A stretch of DNA of 64,000 bases, taken from positions 1 through 64,000 of the forward strand of contig JAHBXR010000008.1 in NCBI GenBank assembly GCA_019636335.1. The letters are read 5' to 3'. The stretch is from Pirellulales bacterium (lineage in GTDB: Bacteria > Planctomycetota > Planctomycetia > Pirellulales > JAEUIK01). Under the pieces are notes generated by a model that was given only the letters and a program-made list of their open reading frames with translations, had not been told where the DNA came from and made no database searches. Of the stretch, positions 1 to 9,453 are shown piece after piece. The number at the start of each line of letters is the position of its first letter. The first letter of the stretch is position 1. The translations under genes and the position numbers were made by a program.

Positions 1-82
1 TTCCATGCGGATAGAGACGATAGGCGAGCGCAAACACGAACAAGGCCAGCGCAAGACGTAAAAAGCAGCGTGCGTACTTCAT
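1..82 (-). CDS. N-terminus of a membrane or exported protein (cut by window edge)
   Basis: Reading leftwards from an ATG at 82, the first 27 residues are open to the window edge. They form a short basic start (MKYARC) followed by a hydrophobic stretch rich in Leu, Ala, Phe and Val, which is a signal peptide or first membrane helix. A purine-rich GGGGAG lies about 6-12 bases before the ATG and supports this start. Too little is visible to name a family. The next gene on the same strand ends 100 bases upstream, so the two may be cotranscribed. Confidence 0.45.
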   Translation of the reverse strand, partial: MKYARCFLRLALALFVFALAYRLYPHG

Positions 83-181
83 GGCCGCACTCCCCACGCA
101 AGCGTCATTCACACCCGTAAACCCGACTTGCTGTATTAGACGGACGCTGCTCGTACGCGTCTACAGCAGAATCAACCATGC

Positions 182-1378
182 TTACAGGGAAGTCTCGCCG
201 TCCGTGCGTCCCACCATCTGGCGTTTGAGCTGCCGGAGGCGGCGTTCCAGATCGAATTGCAGCCGGGGACGTTGCAGTACCGCCCAGACCATCTCTTGCG
301 AGTCGGTGGCCAGGCTGCGTTTGTATTGGGCTTCGCTCGCGAGAAAATCGTAGACACGATGCCCGAGTTGGCGGTTCAACTCGATGGCCAGCGTATGGCT
401 CACGAGTCCCGGCTTTAGTTTCGGATTCTCGTCATAGGCAAAGCCGCTTTGGTAGAACGCGATGTGTCCGCCGGACACGAAGTTGTAGAGGTATCCGATC
501 GTGGCTTCCCCCGCCGCGATCCGCAGCAGTTGGATGTTGCCGGCAGCGAAACACTGGCGGACCAGTGTCCGGTGAAAGCGAGAGAAGAATTCGCCCGCGA
601 AGGCCCCCGCTTCTCCCCGGCTCGTCCAAAGCTGCTGGTGCAGCCGGGCCAACTCGCCGAGATAGGATTCTGCTTCTTCCACGCTGGCCGCGGCCACGAT
701 GGTCAACGGACCGCGCGTTTCGTACTCGCGCATCGAGCGGCGGATCTGAGAACGCGTATTGCCGCTGAGCCGCGATAGGTAATCAGCGCCGTCGCGGCGC
801 AACGCTTCGAGATCGACGAACAGCGAGGGCTCGCGCGATTCGATGACCAGACGGGCCGACGAAGCGGCGGCCGCGGCTGTCCCAAGCAGTGCGTTGTCGG
901 CGGCCATGCCGCTCAGAAAGATCTCGTCCCAGGCGGGCGCGCGATCGAGATACGCCACGACCCCCCGCGCGACGACCTCCTCGCGTCCCCGTTGCACCAA
1001 CAGGCCATTGTGCTCGATGCGGAGGGCGTCACAGTCCGGATCGCCCACTTCGTGCAGACACAGAACGCGTGAGCGAACGACTCCACGACGGCGAACCTTG
1101 CGCGGGACGAAGAGCCCCAATCCCAGGAGTTGGCCAGCTTGCTCGACCCGCAAAACGAGCGGCCGGATCGTTTCGGGCAGGCATTCGAGCCAGCAGCCGA
1201 TCCACGACCAGGAGTTGAAGAAGGAGTGCTCGCACAACGGCGCGAGTGCCTTCCATAAAGACTCAAGCACGGCGACGTCGGTCAAAGGTTCAAGCGAGAC
1301 GCGCAGCCCTGCTTCGACCGCGGTGCTGGAACACGAGGACGCCACGCTGATGCCTTTTGCCTGGAGGAGAACTTGCAT
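182..1378 (-). CDS. GNAT-fold acetyltransferase, CelD/BcsL (Acetyltransf_6) type
   Basis: A 398-residue soluble protein without signal peptide. The motif FFNSWSWIGCWLE near residues 53-65 matches the N-terminal signature of the CelD/BcsL family. Later stretches (SQIRRSMREYETRG, then EATIGYLYNFVSGGHIAFYQSGF) match the second GNAT-like half, where acyl-CoA binding is expected. The family acetylates or aminoacylates sugars and is linked to polysaccharide or cellulose synthesis. The substrate here is unknown, because no polysaccharide genes are nearby. Length fits the family. Alternative: a FemX-like aminoacyltransferase, which shares the fold. Confidence 0.7.
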   Translation of the reverse strand: MQVLLQAKGISVASSCSSTAVEAGLRVSLEPLTDVAVLESLWKALAPLCEHSFFNSWSWIGCWLECLPETIRPLVLRVEQAGQLLGLGLFVPRKVRRRGVVRSRVLCLHEVGDPDCDALRIEHNGLLVQRGREEVVARGVVAYLDRAPAWDEIFLSGMAADNALLGTAAAAASSARLVIESREPSLFVDLEALRRDGADYLSRLSGNTRSQIRRSMREYETRGPLTIVAAASVEEAESYLGELARLHQQLWTSRGEAGAFAGEFFSRFHRTLVRQCFAAGNIQLLRIAAGEATIGYLYNFVSGGHIAFYQSGFAYDENPKLKPGLVSHTLAIELNRQLGHRVYDFLASEAQYKRSLATDSQEMVWAVLQRPRLQFDLERRLRQLKRQMVGRTDGETSL

Positions 1379-1555
1379 CCATTCTAGTCACGGCGGCCCG
1401 GCAACCTATGCCATCGCATCGAGAATGTTCGCCCCGTGCGATCGCTGCCATCGGCGCTACCGGCACAAACGGCAGGGGACATGACCGCCAATCGATCAAC
1501 CAACTATACGTCAGTGCCCCCAGGTCTTTTCGCGATGCTTAAGGAGAATTCAGGA

Positions 1556-3094
1556 TCACGTCCACAAGGCGCGATCGAGCACGCGATAGTTGATCGCCTC
1601 GCTCAGATGAGGGGCGGCGATGGTATCGCTGGTATCGAGATCAGCGATTGTGCGGGCCACGCGCAACACCTTGTCGTGCGCCCTGGCGGAAAGTCCTAGC
1701 TCGCTCATCGCGGCGCGGAGCAGTTCGTGTCCGGCGGCATCGAGCTCGCAGTGGCGGCGAATTAACCGCGACGACATCTGCGAGTTCGTGCGGACTCGAG
1801 TCCCGGCGAAACGCTCGCGCTGAATGGCGCGCGCCTGCGACACCTGCTCGCGCATCGTGGCGCTCGACGTGCCGGCGGTCTTGGAAGAGAGCTCGCGAAA
1901 TGGCACGGCGGGAACTTCGAGGTGTAAATCGATGCGGTCCAACAGCGGCCCGCTGATCTTGCTCATGTAACGCTCGACTTGAGGGATCGTACACTGGCAC
2001 TCACGGCGCGGGTCATTGCGATAGCCGCAAGGACAAGGATTGAGCGCCGCGATCAGCATGAAGTCGGCTGGGAACGTCGTGCTCGAAAGCGCGCGGCTGA
2101 TCGTGATCGTGCCGTCTTCCAACGGTTGGCGCAGCACCTCGAGCGTACGTCGGTTGAACTCGGGCAGCTCGTCGAGAAACAGCACCCCGTTGTGGGCCAG
2201 GCTGATCTCGCCCGGCGCCGGTGTTGAACCGCCGCCAACCAACCCGGCATCGCTGATCGTGTGGTGCGGACTGCGATAGGGACGCGTCGCCAACAGCGGC
2301 TGTCCGGGCTGCAACAGACCAAGCGCGCTGTAAACGCGCGTCGTCTCGATCGATTCGCTCGAGGCGAGCTCGGGCAGAATCGTCGGCACTCGTTTGGCGA
2401 GCATCGTCTTGCCGGAGCCAGGCGGCCCGAGCATCAGCAGGTTATGGCCGCCGCTGGCCGCGACCGTGATGGCGCGTTTGGCCATCTCCTGACCTCGTAC
2501 GTCGGCGAAGTCGATCTCGTACTGTCCCAACGCGGCAAACAGCTCGCTCAGGCGCGGAGGCGCCGGTTCGATCTCGATCTGTCCGGCCAGAAAGGCCACT
2601 GCCTGCGCCAGGCTCGCCACGGGAATCACCTCGATCCCTTCGACGACCGCCGCCTCCGAGGCACTCGACGAGGGCACGAGCAGTCCGCGCAATCCACGTT
2701 CCTTGGCGGCCGATATGGCAATCGACAGGGCGCCGCGCGTGGGGCGCGTCGAACCATCGAGGGCCAATTCGCCCACCACGGCGTATTGCGCGAGCAGGTC
2801 GGAGGCCAGTTGTCCGCTGCCGACGAGTATGCCCAGGGTGATCGGCAAGTCGAACGAGGCGGCCTGCTTGGGCAGTTCCGCCGGGGCGAGATTAATCACC
2901 ACGCGGTCGTACGGGCGTTGGAAGCCCGAGTTCACCAGCGCGCGGCCGATACGATGGACGCTTTCCTTGACGGCGGCCTCGGGCAGCCCGACGAGGACGG
3001 TCTTCGGCATCGCGGCAGCCGAGACATCGACCTCGACTTCGACCGGAAGCGCATCGATGCCAACGAGCGAGAATGTGCGCAACTTCGCCAACAT
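1556..3094 (-). CDS. comM: YifB/ComM-type magnesium chelatase-like AAA+ ATPase
   Basis: 512 residues from the ATG at 3094, the usual length. I chose this start because MLAKLRTFSLVGIDA is the typical family N-terminus and AGGGG lies upstream; the open frame runs further but without similarity. The N-terminal half is the Lon-like ChlI domain (VEVDVSAAAMPKTVLVGLPEAAVKE). It is followed by the AAA+ module with Walker A GPPGSGKTML, Walker B VLFLDELPEF and a sensor region, then the Mg-chelatase C-terminal domain. A four-Cys cluster (NPCPCGYRNDPRRECQC) is seen, as in other ComM proteins. ComM is a hexameric helicase that extends branch migration of incoming DNA during natural transformation; no other competence gene is visible here. 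Confidence 0.92.
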   Translation of the reverse strand: MLAKLRTFSLVGIDALPVEVEVDVSAAAMPKTVLVGLPEAAVKESVHRIGRALVNSGFQRPYDRVVINLAPAELPKQAASFDLPITLGILVGSGQLASDLLAQYAVVGELALDGSTRPTRGALSIAISAAKERGLRGLLVPSSSASEAAVVEGIEVIPVASLAQAVAFLAGQIEIEPAPPRLSELFAALGQYEIDFADVRGQEMAKRAITVAASGGHNLLMLGPPGSGKTMLAKRVPTILPELASSESIETTRVYSALGLLQPGQPLLATRPYRSPHHTISDAGLVGGGSTPAPGEISLAHNGVLFLDELPEFNRRTLEVLRQPLEDGTITISRALSSTTFPADFMLIAALNPCPCGYRNDPRRECQCTIPQVERYMSKISGPLLDRIDLHLEVPAVPFRELSSKTAGTSSATMREQVSQARAIQRERFAGTRVRTNSQMSSRLIRRHCELDAAGHELLRAAMSELGLSARAHDKVLRVARTIADLDTSDTIAAPHLSEAINYRVLDRALWT

Positions 3095-3363
3095 ACGGCG
3101 CTGCCCCTGATGCGATGGCCGCTTCGGCCGAACTGCCTGGCGACTGAATGATGCATTGTGGGGCGTGGGGGGTCGCACTGCAACCAAGGCGACGGAATCG
3201 GAACCAGGTTGCCATGCCGGCCCGCGCGCTTGACGTCGCCCGATCGCCGCCGCGATACTCGCAGCAGGTCCCCCGCGTGGAGATCCCTTCCGCCGCCTGC
3301 CGCGGCGCGCAAGTTGCGTTCGAGTCGACCAGAGTGGCAGAACTTCCTTGTAGGAAACGTCGA

Positions 3364-5337
3364 ATGGCCGTCCATCGTGCGCTACGCCTGTCGTTTCGCT
3401 CGAACCTCGGCCACGATTTTCTCGCGTCGATCGTGGTCTTTCTGGTGGCGCTACCTCTCTGCATGGGCATCGCCATGGCCTCGGGCATGCCGGTGGCCGC
3501 GGGGTTGGTGACCGGCATTGTCGGTGGACTGATCGTGGGCGCTATCTCGGGATCGCCCTTGCAAGTCAGCGGTCCGGCGGCGGGCCTGGCCGTCGTCATC
3601 TACGAGATTGTACAGCAGTTCGGCTACGAGGCCGTGGGCCTCGTCGTGCTCGTGGGGGGCGTACTGCAGTGGATTGCCGGCCTGGCAAAACTAGGCCAAT
3701 GGTTTCGTGCCGTCTCGCCCGCGGTCATCAAGGGGATGCTCTCGGGCATCGGCGTCCTACTCCTCTCGAGCCAGATTCACGTCATGGTCGACGACAAGCC
3801 GCGCAAGTCGGGCCTGGAAAATCTGCGCACGATACCCGAGGCGATCCGCAAAGGATTGCCCTTGCCCGCTCTCGACACGCTGGAAACGCGGCAGTTGAAA
3901 ACCGACGAGATCAAGGCCTTCGGCGCGTTGCACGAGCGACAACTCGAAATCGAAGAAGTTGTCGCCGAGCGCATCTCGGAACATGGCTCGGCAGAAATTC
4001 ATCAACAGCAAGCCGAGGGGTTAGCGTCATTCGTCGAGGCCCAGCAGGAATTGCACGACGCGCTCGTTCGCCAGATCGAGCATGCACGCACCTCGGGTCT
4101 GCTCGCCCTGGAGAGCAAAAAGGGAGACGCCTTTGCCCAGGCGCTCGAGCGCGCACGGAAGGCCAACGAGCTCGCCCTCGACGACCTGCGCGAGCAACGT
4201 TACCAGACCGTGGTGAAATCGCAGACCGCCGCGGTGCAAGAGTTGTCTGGCGTCTTGGCGGCCCTCAAGAATCACGACTGGGCCGCCAAGCTGGGACTGC
4301 TGACGATCGCCGTGATTCTGCTGTGGCCGCTCATCCCGCTCAAAGCGATCAAGGCGATTCCGGCTCCGCTCGTGGCCATCGTGCTGGCCACAGCCGTGGC
4401 CGCCTGGCTGAGCCTGCCGGTGCTGTATGTCGAGGTGCCTAGCAGCCTGGCCGCAAGCGTGCATTTCCCCTCGCTCGCGACGCTCCACGACGTATCTGTG
4501 CTGGTGCTGCTACGGACGGGCCTCTTCATTGCCATCATCGCCAGCGCCGAGACGCTGCTCTGCGCCACGGCCGTCGACCAGATGCACACCGGGCCCCGCA
4601 CGAAATACGATCGGGAACTGGCCGCGCAAGGCATCGGCAACATGATCTGTGGGCTGCTCGGCGCCGCCCCCATGACGGGCGTCATCGTGCGGAGCGCCGC
4701 CAACGTGCAGGCCGGCGCTCGGTCGCGTCTCTCGACCATGTTGCACGGGCTGTGGCTGCTCTTGTGCGTCGTGCTGTTCAGCCGCCTGCTGACGATGGTG
4801 CCCACGTCGGCACTGGCGGCGATTCTCGTCTACACGGGCTACAAGCTGGTCAATCCACGTTCGATCGTCGAGTTGTGGAAATATGGCAAGAGCGAGGTGG
4901 CGATCTTTCTGATCACGGTCGTCACCATCGTGGTCGAAGACCTGCTCGTCGGCGTCGTGACGGGCATCGTGCTATCGGCCTTGAAGCTGCTCATCACCTT
5001 CTCGCATCTGAAGACAGAGCTGCAGATCGCCAGCGATAAGCGTCACGCGACACTGCGTATGGAAGGCGCCGCCACGTTTCTCCGGCTGCCCCTCCTGGCG
5101 GCCGATCTCGAGCGTGTGCCCCAGGGGGCCGAATTGCATGTCGAGTTCGAGCAGCTCGATCTGATCGATCATGCCTGCCTCGACCTGCTCATGAGTTGGG
5201 CGCGGCAGCACCGTGCCACGGGAGGTCGTCTGGTGCTCGACTGGGACTCGCTGCACGCCCGCTTCACGCCCGACAAAGAAGCCCGACGGCGTCTGGGCAA
5301 CCCGCTCGAATCGGTCGGCGACCCGACAGCACACTGA
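3364..5337 (+). CDS. SulP-family anion transporter with coiled-coil-like insert and STAS domain
   Basis: 657 residues from ATG 3364, preceded by AGGAA; the open frame extends upstream but has no family similarity there. Inner membrane transporter of the SLC26/SulP family (sulfate, bicarbonate or other anions). Core helices start at about residue 20 (FLASIVVFLVALPLCMGIAMA) and include the SGPAAGLAVVI motif. Residues about 171-301 are a charged Glu/Gln/Ala/Lys-rich, helix-prone insert between membrane segments, which SulP proteins normally lack. Membrane segments resume at KLGLLTIAVILLWPL. The C-terminus (about 560-640) is a STAS domain with a LIDHACLDLLMSWA helix. No carbonic anhydrase or sulfate gene is adjacent, so the substrate cannot be inferred. 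Divergent from comM. Confidence 0.88.
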   Translation: MAVHRALRLSFRSNLGHDFLASIVVFLVALPLCMGIAMASGMPVAAGLVTGIVGGLIVGAISGSPLQVSGPAAGLAVVIYEIVQQFGYEAVGLVVLVGGVLQWIAGLAKLGQWFRAVSPAVIKGMLSGIGVLLLSSQIHVMVDDKPRKSGLENLRTIPEAIRKGLPLPALDTLETRQLKTDEIKAFGALHERQLEIEEVVAERISEHGSAEIHQQQAEGLASFVEAQQELHDALVRQIEHARTSGLLALESKKGDAFAQALERARKANELALDDLREQRYQTVVKSQTAAVQELSGVLAALKNHDWAAKLGLLTIAVILLWPLIPLKAIKAIPAPLVAIVLATAVAAWLSLPVLYVEVPSSLAASVHFPSLATLHDVSVLVLLRTGLFIAIIASAETLLCATAVDQMHTGPRTKYDRELAAQGIGNMICGLLGAAPMTGVIVRSAANVQAGARSRLSTMLHGLWLLLCVVLFSRLLTMVPTSALAAILVYTGYKLVNPRSIVELWKYGKSEVAIFLITVVTIVVEDLLVGVVTGIVLSALKLLITFSHLKTELQIASDKRHATLRMEGAATFLRLPLLAADLERVPQGAELHVEFEQLDLIDHACLDLLMSWARQHRATGGRLVLDWDSLHARFTPDKEARRRLGNPLESVGDPTAH

Positions 5338-5341
5338 GGTG

Positions 5342-6727
5342 CTAATCCCACCACCACTGGCCTTCGGCCAGGTTCAGCTCGATCGCCTCGCGCTTCTTGG
5401 CGAGCTCGCCCCCTTCGTCCTCGAGCATATTGTCGGGAATGAGCGCCTCGGAGGCATGCATCGAAACGCCGCCGCCGACGGGCGTCATCAGACGATTGCC
5501 CTTCCAGATGCTGGTCACCGCCGTCTCGACGTTGCGCGGCTCGGGGCTCGTTTCAACGGGGAAGGCACTTTCGTCGGCGAAGGTCGTCGGCGTCCATGAT
5601 GCCTGGCCGTAGAAGTCTTCCTGCTGCACGTAGGCCGCGGCTACGGCCATGTCGATCAGGTTGCGGAGCTGCGCGTAGACCGGCGAACGCTCGGCCAGTT
5701 GCGGATACTTCTGGGTAAAAGCTCGCACAAAAGCCTGGCTGGCACGGTCCCCCGTGGCGGCCTGCCTGCGCTGCCCACCGGCCACCACGACTTCATCCGC
5801 GCCGACCAACTGCACGCCGTCGCCGATCAGTTCCATGGCCAGGCCATCCTCGCTGGTGCGCACGCACTTGTAATCTGGCATGAAATACCAGCGCTGCATC
5901 GCGTTGCGCGAGACCTGCGCGGCGCTGGCCTTGTCGACATAGCTGGCCAGCTTGATCGGCGGCTGCTCGAGACCGATGCCGATGAGCTTCATGCGGTAGT
6001 CGGCCTCGACGAGCACCTGAGCGAAGTGCGTCTTCGGCGAAACGCCGCGAATCGTCACGTTCTGCATGCCCAGGCTTGAACGCAAGCCATCGACGATCGA
6101 CTGCGTGTCGTCGGGCGTCGCCGTGGGGCCAACCGCCTGCAAGAACTCCTGCATGCGCGCCAGGCCTTCCGGCGTCGGATCGATCGAGCAGCCGATCTCC
6201 TTGTTCTTCGACACGTCCCCCGGTGGGAAGGCGCGCAGCGCGACGACCAGGTCTTGCAGCTCGAGCACGGGTCGGCCTTGGCTCAGGCCGACCGCGCGCC
6301 CCGACAGATCGGTCATCCAGCCTTCGGCGGGACCGGCGACCACGATGTCCCCCGTCTCGGGATAGAAGAAGACATGCTTCAGACGCGTGATGCCGGCGAG
6401 GTAGAGCATTTCTTCGGTCGGCGCACGATTGATCGCGATGCGCTCGGCCAACGCCTTCTCGAGACGGTTGAGCGAGATTTTACGCAGCTTGCTCGTGGCC
6501 AGCACGCTCGAGTCGAGGCGTGTCTTGGCCGCGGCTACGCGCTCGCGCGTGAGCATGCCCGACGGATCGGTATAAAGCTGCTTGCGCAGCACGCCGTCGG
6601 CATCGATCGAGACACCAGCGACGCTGGAATTACCCGTCGTTTGGGCACTGGCCAGGTTACACCACGCGAGGCAGGCAACCGCGACCAGCGGCATGGCAAG
6701 CCATGCACGTCGACTGAAAAGGCGCAT
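5342..6727 (-). CDS. Exported DUF1598-like planctomycete protein
   Basis: 461 residues from ATG 6727, beginning with a signal peptide (MRLFSRRAWLAMPLVAVACLA, cleavage likely after NLASA). The mature part has no membrane segment. It resembles the planctomycete family DUF1598: an N-terminal motif VAGVSIDADGVL, the central YLAGITRLKHVFFYPETGD and VVAGPAEGW, and a C-terminal region ending QWWWD. The function of that family is unknown. The reading frame stays open far upstream, but that part lies antisense to the sigma factor gene and is not coding. It converges on the SulP gene with only 4 bases between the stops. Confidence 0.6.
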   Translation of the reverse strand: MRLFSRRAWLAMPLVAVACLAWCNLASAQTTGNSSVAGVSIDADGVLRKQLYTDPSGMLTRERVAAAKTRLDSSVLATSKLRKISLNRLEKALAERIAINRAPTEEMLYLAGITRLKHVFFYPETGDIVVAGPAEGWMTDLSGRAVGLSQGRPVLELQDLVVALRAFPPGDVSKNKEIGCSIDPTPEGLARMQEFLQAVGPTATPDDTQSIVDGLRSSLGMQNVTIRGVSPKTHFAQVLVEADYRMKLIGIGLEQPPIKLASYVDKASAAQVSRNAMQRWYFMPDYKCVRTSEDGLAMELIGDGVQLVGADEVVVAGGQRRQAATGDRASQAFVRAFTQKYPQLAERSPVYAQLRNLIDMAVAAAYVQQEDFYGQASWTPTTFADESAFPVETSPEPRNVETAVTSIWKGNRLMTPVGGGVSMHASEALIPDNMLEDEGGELAKKREAIELNLAEGQWWWD

Positions 6728-7125
6728 CACCGGGGCTACTCCTCTACTCTTCCGACGCTGTCCGGTACGCTCCCACCAAGGTCGCACGACGCGTTTGTCG
6801 CCGGCACGAGGTGGGAAGCGTGTTGATTGCAGATTAAGGCTGCCCCCCAACCCGAACGGGCAAGGCGGCATCTCGGTCCATAGAACCGTAGATCCACCAT
6901 AATCGGGCAATTTAGGCAAATCAAGAAAACAGGGCGGGCTTTCGATCCCGCACCTCTCGGGAAGGCGAATATCCAACCGGTTCCCCGGGAATTCGCCCAG
7001 AATTGGCACCTGCGCGGCGAGCAGACCGCCCGAGGAGCGAAAAAAAACGTTCGACCGAGGCAATAAATGGGGACCACCGGGCGCTCTACCTGGGTAGAGT
7101 CGTCGAGGGACCACGGGATGCCGCG
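6728..7125. other. Divergent intergenic region between DUF1598-like gene and ECF sigma gene
   Basis: About 400 bases separate two divergent starts, so it must hold promoters for both directions. It is less GC-rich around 6890-6930 and around 7040-7070. I found no convincing -35/-10 pair, terminator or structured RNA. Confidence 0.4.
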
Positions 7126-7677
7126 ATGCAGCAACTCCAACAGCGACTGGCCGCAGGGGACGAGGCCGCCTTCGCCGAGTTGTACGACGCGCTGGCGCTA
7201 CGGCTGTACCGTTTTCTCCTCTCGCGGCTCCGCAGCCGAGACGCAGCCGACGACGTGCTGCAGGAGACCTTTGTGCGACTGGCCCAAGGTCGAGCGGGCC
7301 TGCGCCAGGTACGACACCTGACGGCCTACCTGTTCGGCATCGCGCGGCATGAGGTCGAGCGTTACGTAAGCTCCGCGCGGCACCGGAGACGGTACCCGTT
7401 CGAATCGTTCGAAGCCCCACCCATGGCGGCGACCACTCCCCCATGGGAGAACACCGACGAAGTAGAGCTCGCGCTCGGCCAATTGCCCGACCTCCAGCGC
7501 GAAGTGGTCGAACTGAAAATCTTCGGTGAGTTGACGTTTGTCGAGATCGCCGAGGCGCTCGGCACGCCGCAGGGAACCGTCGCCACGCGATATCGCACTG
7601 CGCTGTCGCGGATGCGTGCGTGGCTCGAGCAACGCGAGGACGATCGGCATCCACACGCACCACGGAAACTGCCATGA
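7126..7677 (+). CDS. ECF-type RNA polymerase sigma factor
   Basis: 183 residues from ATG 7126. Region 2 is clear: AFAELYDALALRLYRFLLSRL, then DAADDVLQETFVRLAQG, which carries the region 2.2/2.3 DD-VLQETF signature. Region 4 follows: LPDLQREVVELKIFGELTFVEIAEALGTPQGTVATRYRTAL, a helix-turn-helix for the -35 element. The last codon overlaps the next gene by four bases (ATGA), so the two are translationally coupled. The partner is a short membrane protein and could act as its anti-sigma factor. A frame extension upstream to 7003 exists but is not needed by the family. Confidence 0.88.
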   Translation: MQQLQQRLAAGDEAAFAELYDALALRLYRFLLSRLRSRDAADDVLQETFVRLAQGRAGLRQVRHLTAYLFGIARHEVERYVSSARHRRRYPFESFEAPPMAATTPPWENTDEVELALGQLPDLQREVVELKIFGELTFVEIAEALGTPQGTVATRYRTALSRMRAWLEQREDDRHPHAPRKLP

Positions 7678-8084
7678 CGGACGATGAACTCGAATTGAGT
7701 TTGGATCGATCGATCCAGACTCACCCCGCCCCGCCGTTGCGCGCTCGCGTGCTTGCTCAAGTTTCGCAGGAGTTGACGACCATCCGACGGCAACGCCGAT
7801 CCTGGGGCAAACGGGTAGCCGCGGCGATCTTGGTCGCCCTGGGGCTTAACCTGGCGGTGGGCAGTCTGGTACACGAACGACTCTCCTCGTACCGGCACCC
7901 CAGCGAAGATTTGCTCGTAACGGTGCCTCGCTCGTTCGCTCAGGCGGAGCCCGTCACGCGGTGGCCTCCGGCCTGGTTGCGATGGCTACAGGCGAGTCCG
8001 GCGCCGAACCCCGATAGCTTCGAGCAGTACGCGCACCTTCTGTTCGTTCGTGCCTCGCAGCAAGACGGGCCATCTATTCCATAA
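7674..8084 (+). CDS. Small single-pass membrane protein, candidate anti-sigma factor
   Basis: 136 residues starting inside the stop of the sigma factor gene (ATGA overlap). It has a short acidic N-terminus (MTDDELELSLDRSIQ), a soluble part with PPLRARVLAQVSQEL, one membrane segment at about residues 49-65 (AAAILVALGLNLAVGSL), and an outer domain of about 70 residues. Position and topology match many membrane anti-sigma factors, but the N-terminal part is too short for a zinc-binding ZAS domain and has no His/Cys motif. The role is inferred from context only. Confidence 0.55.
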   Translation: MTDDELELSLDRSIQTHPAPPLRARVLAQVSQELTTIRRQRRSWGKRVAAAILVALGLNLAVGSLVHERLSSYRHPSEDLLVTVPRSFAQAEPVTRWPPAWLRWLQASPAPNPDSFEQYAHLLFVRASQQDGPSIP

Positions 8085-8103
8085 TTGATTGGAGTTGTCG
8101 GCC

Positions 8104-9360
8104 ATGAAGAAGTTCTTGCGCATCCTCGGTTTGACGGTGGGTTGTGGGCTTTTGGCCCTGCTCATCGGACATACGCTAGCCCTGGTCTACACTGGGCGGC
8201 TGCTCGAGAGTGAGTTGGCCGCCCGGCGCGCGCAGGGCCTGCCCAACACGTTCCAAGATCTAGCCATGCCCAGACTCTCGGACGACGAGAATAGTGCGGC
8301 AATGCTGGAACGCGCTTTGCCTTGGGCCGAGGGCATCAACCAGCAACTGGCCGACGTCATCGCCGCTGATGATTGCGACGAGAGCGAGCTTGGTCCGGAG
8401 GCGGCTGCCAAGGTGGCGGCCCTGTCCGATGCCTACGCACGTCTTCTTCCCTTGGTCCGTGCCGCCGTGGAGGCAGAACATTATCAATCTCGCACGATCG
8501 GCACGATGCGGAAGTATTCGCACGCCATTCTCTCCCAGCGATTACTGGACCAGACCTCGAAATTGCGCACGATACCCCGCGCTTTGCGGTTGCGCTCGCG
8601 GCAACTCGTCGCCGACGAACAGTACGAAGAGGCCTTCGACTCGCTCATGCTTGGCCTGTCACTCGCGCGAATACTGCGTCATGAGCCCACGATCATTGGC
8701 TATCTGTTGGCGACTGCCTACGCGAACGACACCAAGGTTGCGATGGCCAGGCTCATGGCAAAGTATCCGCTGTCGTCATCGCAGCGACAACGGCTGGAAC
8801 AGGAACTGGCGCTGCACGATGACCTGACCATTGCGTGCGAAGGACTGCAGAGCGAAGCCATCTTCGGCATGGCGATGCTTGACGACCTATCCCAATCGCG
8901 AGTAGCACGGCCTCTAACGCAATATTGGCAATATCAATATCTGCGCGACGCCGCCACCTGGAACGACCGGCTTCAGCAGGGGCCCCATGCCTTCGATGAG
9001 GCGAACTCGTCCACGACGCGGGGCTTTCCCGTGAGCATCTTGATACCGGCCCTGGACGCTTTCTCTCGCGCCGCCTATACCGACATCGCGCGCACGCGCT
9101 GCTTGCGCGCTTTGATCGCGTTGCAGGCAACCCTGGAGACTCACCCGGACGCAGTTCCCACGATCGACTCGCTGGGACTCTCCGGCAACGCCACGCGCGA
9201 TCCGTTCTCGCAGGAACCACTACATTTGAAACAGGTCGACGAGGGGTGGCTCATCTATTCGGTAGGCCGCGACGGCGTCGATCAGGGGGGCGACTTTGAG
9301 AAGGAGGCCGATCTCGGCTATTTGCTTCCTGTATCGTCACCAGAAACGCCGGCTCCTTAA
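8104..9360 (+). CDS. Membrane-anchored protein of unknown function
   Basis: 418 residues from ATG 8104, which has GGAG about 9 bases upstream; an ATG at 8089 is in frame but less well placed. One N-terminal membrane segment (ILGLTVGCGLLALLIGHTLALVY) is followed by a long, mostly helical periplasmic part with no recognised domain. The C-terminus WLIYSVGRDGVDQGGDF resembles the end of planctomycete proteins related to pseudopilin-type exported proteins. It lies 19 bases after the candidate anti-sigma gene on the same strand and may be part of the same sigma operon. Confidence 0.6.
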   Translation: MKKFLRILGLTVGCGLLALLIGHTLALVYTGRLLESELAARRAQGLPNTFQDLAMPRLSDDENSAAMLERALPWAEGINQQLADVIAADDCDESELGPEAAAKVAALSDAYARLLPLVRAAVEAEHYQSRTIGTMRKYSHAILSQRLLDQTSKLRTIPRALRLRSRQLVADEQYEEAFDSLMLGLSLARILRHEPTIIGYLLATAYANDTKVAMARLMAKYPLSSSQRQRLEQELALHDDLTIACEGLQSEAIFGMAMLDDLSQSRVARPLTQYWQYQYLRDAATWNDRLQQGPHAFDEANSSTTRGFPVSILIPALDAFSRAAYTDIARTRCLRALIALQATLETHPDAVPTIDSLGLSGNATRDPFSQEPLHLKQVDEGWLIYSVGRDGVDQGGDFEKEADLGYLLPVSSPETPAP

Positions 9361-9453
9361 GCTGATAAGTTTCGCTGTGACCTGACGGGAGCACGCTTTG
9401 CGATTGGCTTACTGGCTTCAAGTCTCGCGACCAATCAGAGGGAATTCATCGGC

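Noticed and set aside
7398..7420. GTTCGAATCGTTCGAA resembling a tRNA T-loop
   Set aside because: It is inside the sigma factor coding region and no tRNA arms fold around it.
5342..7675. Open frame of 777 codons on the minus strand
   Set aside because: Only the part after ATG 6727 has a signal peptide and family-like sequence; the rest is antisense to the sigma factor gene and low in biological pattern.
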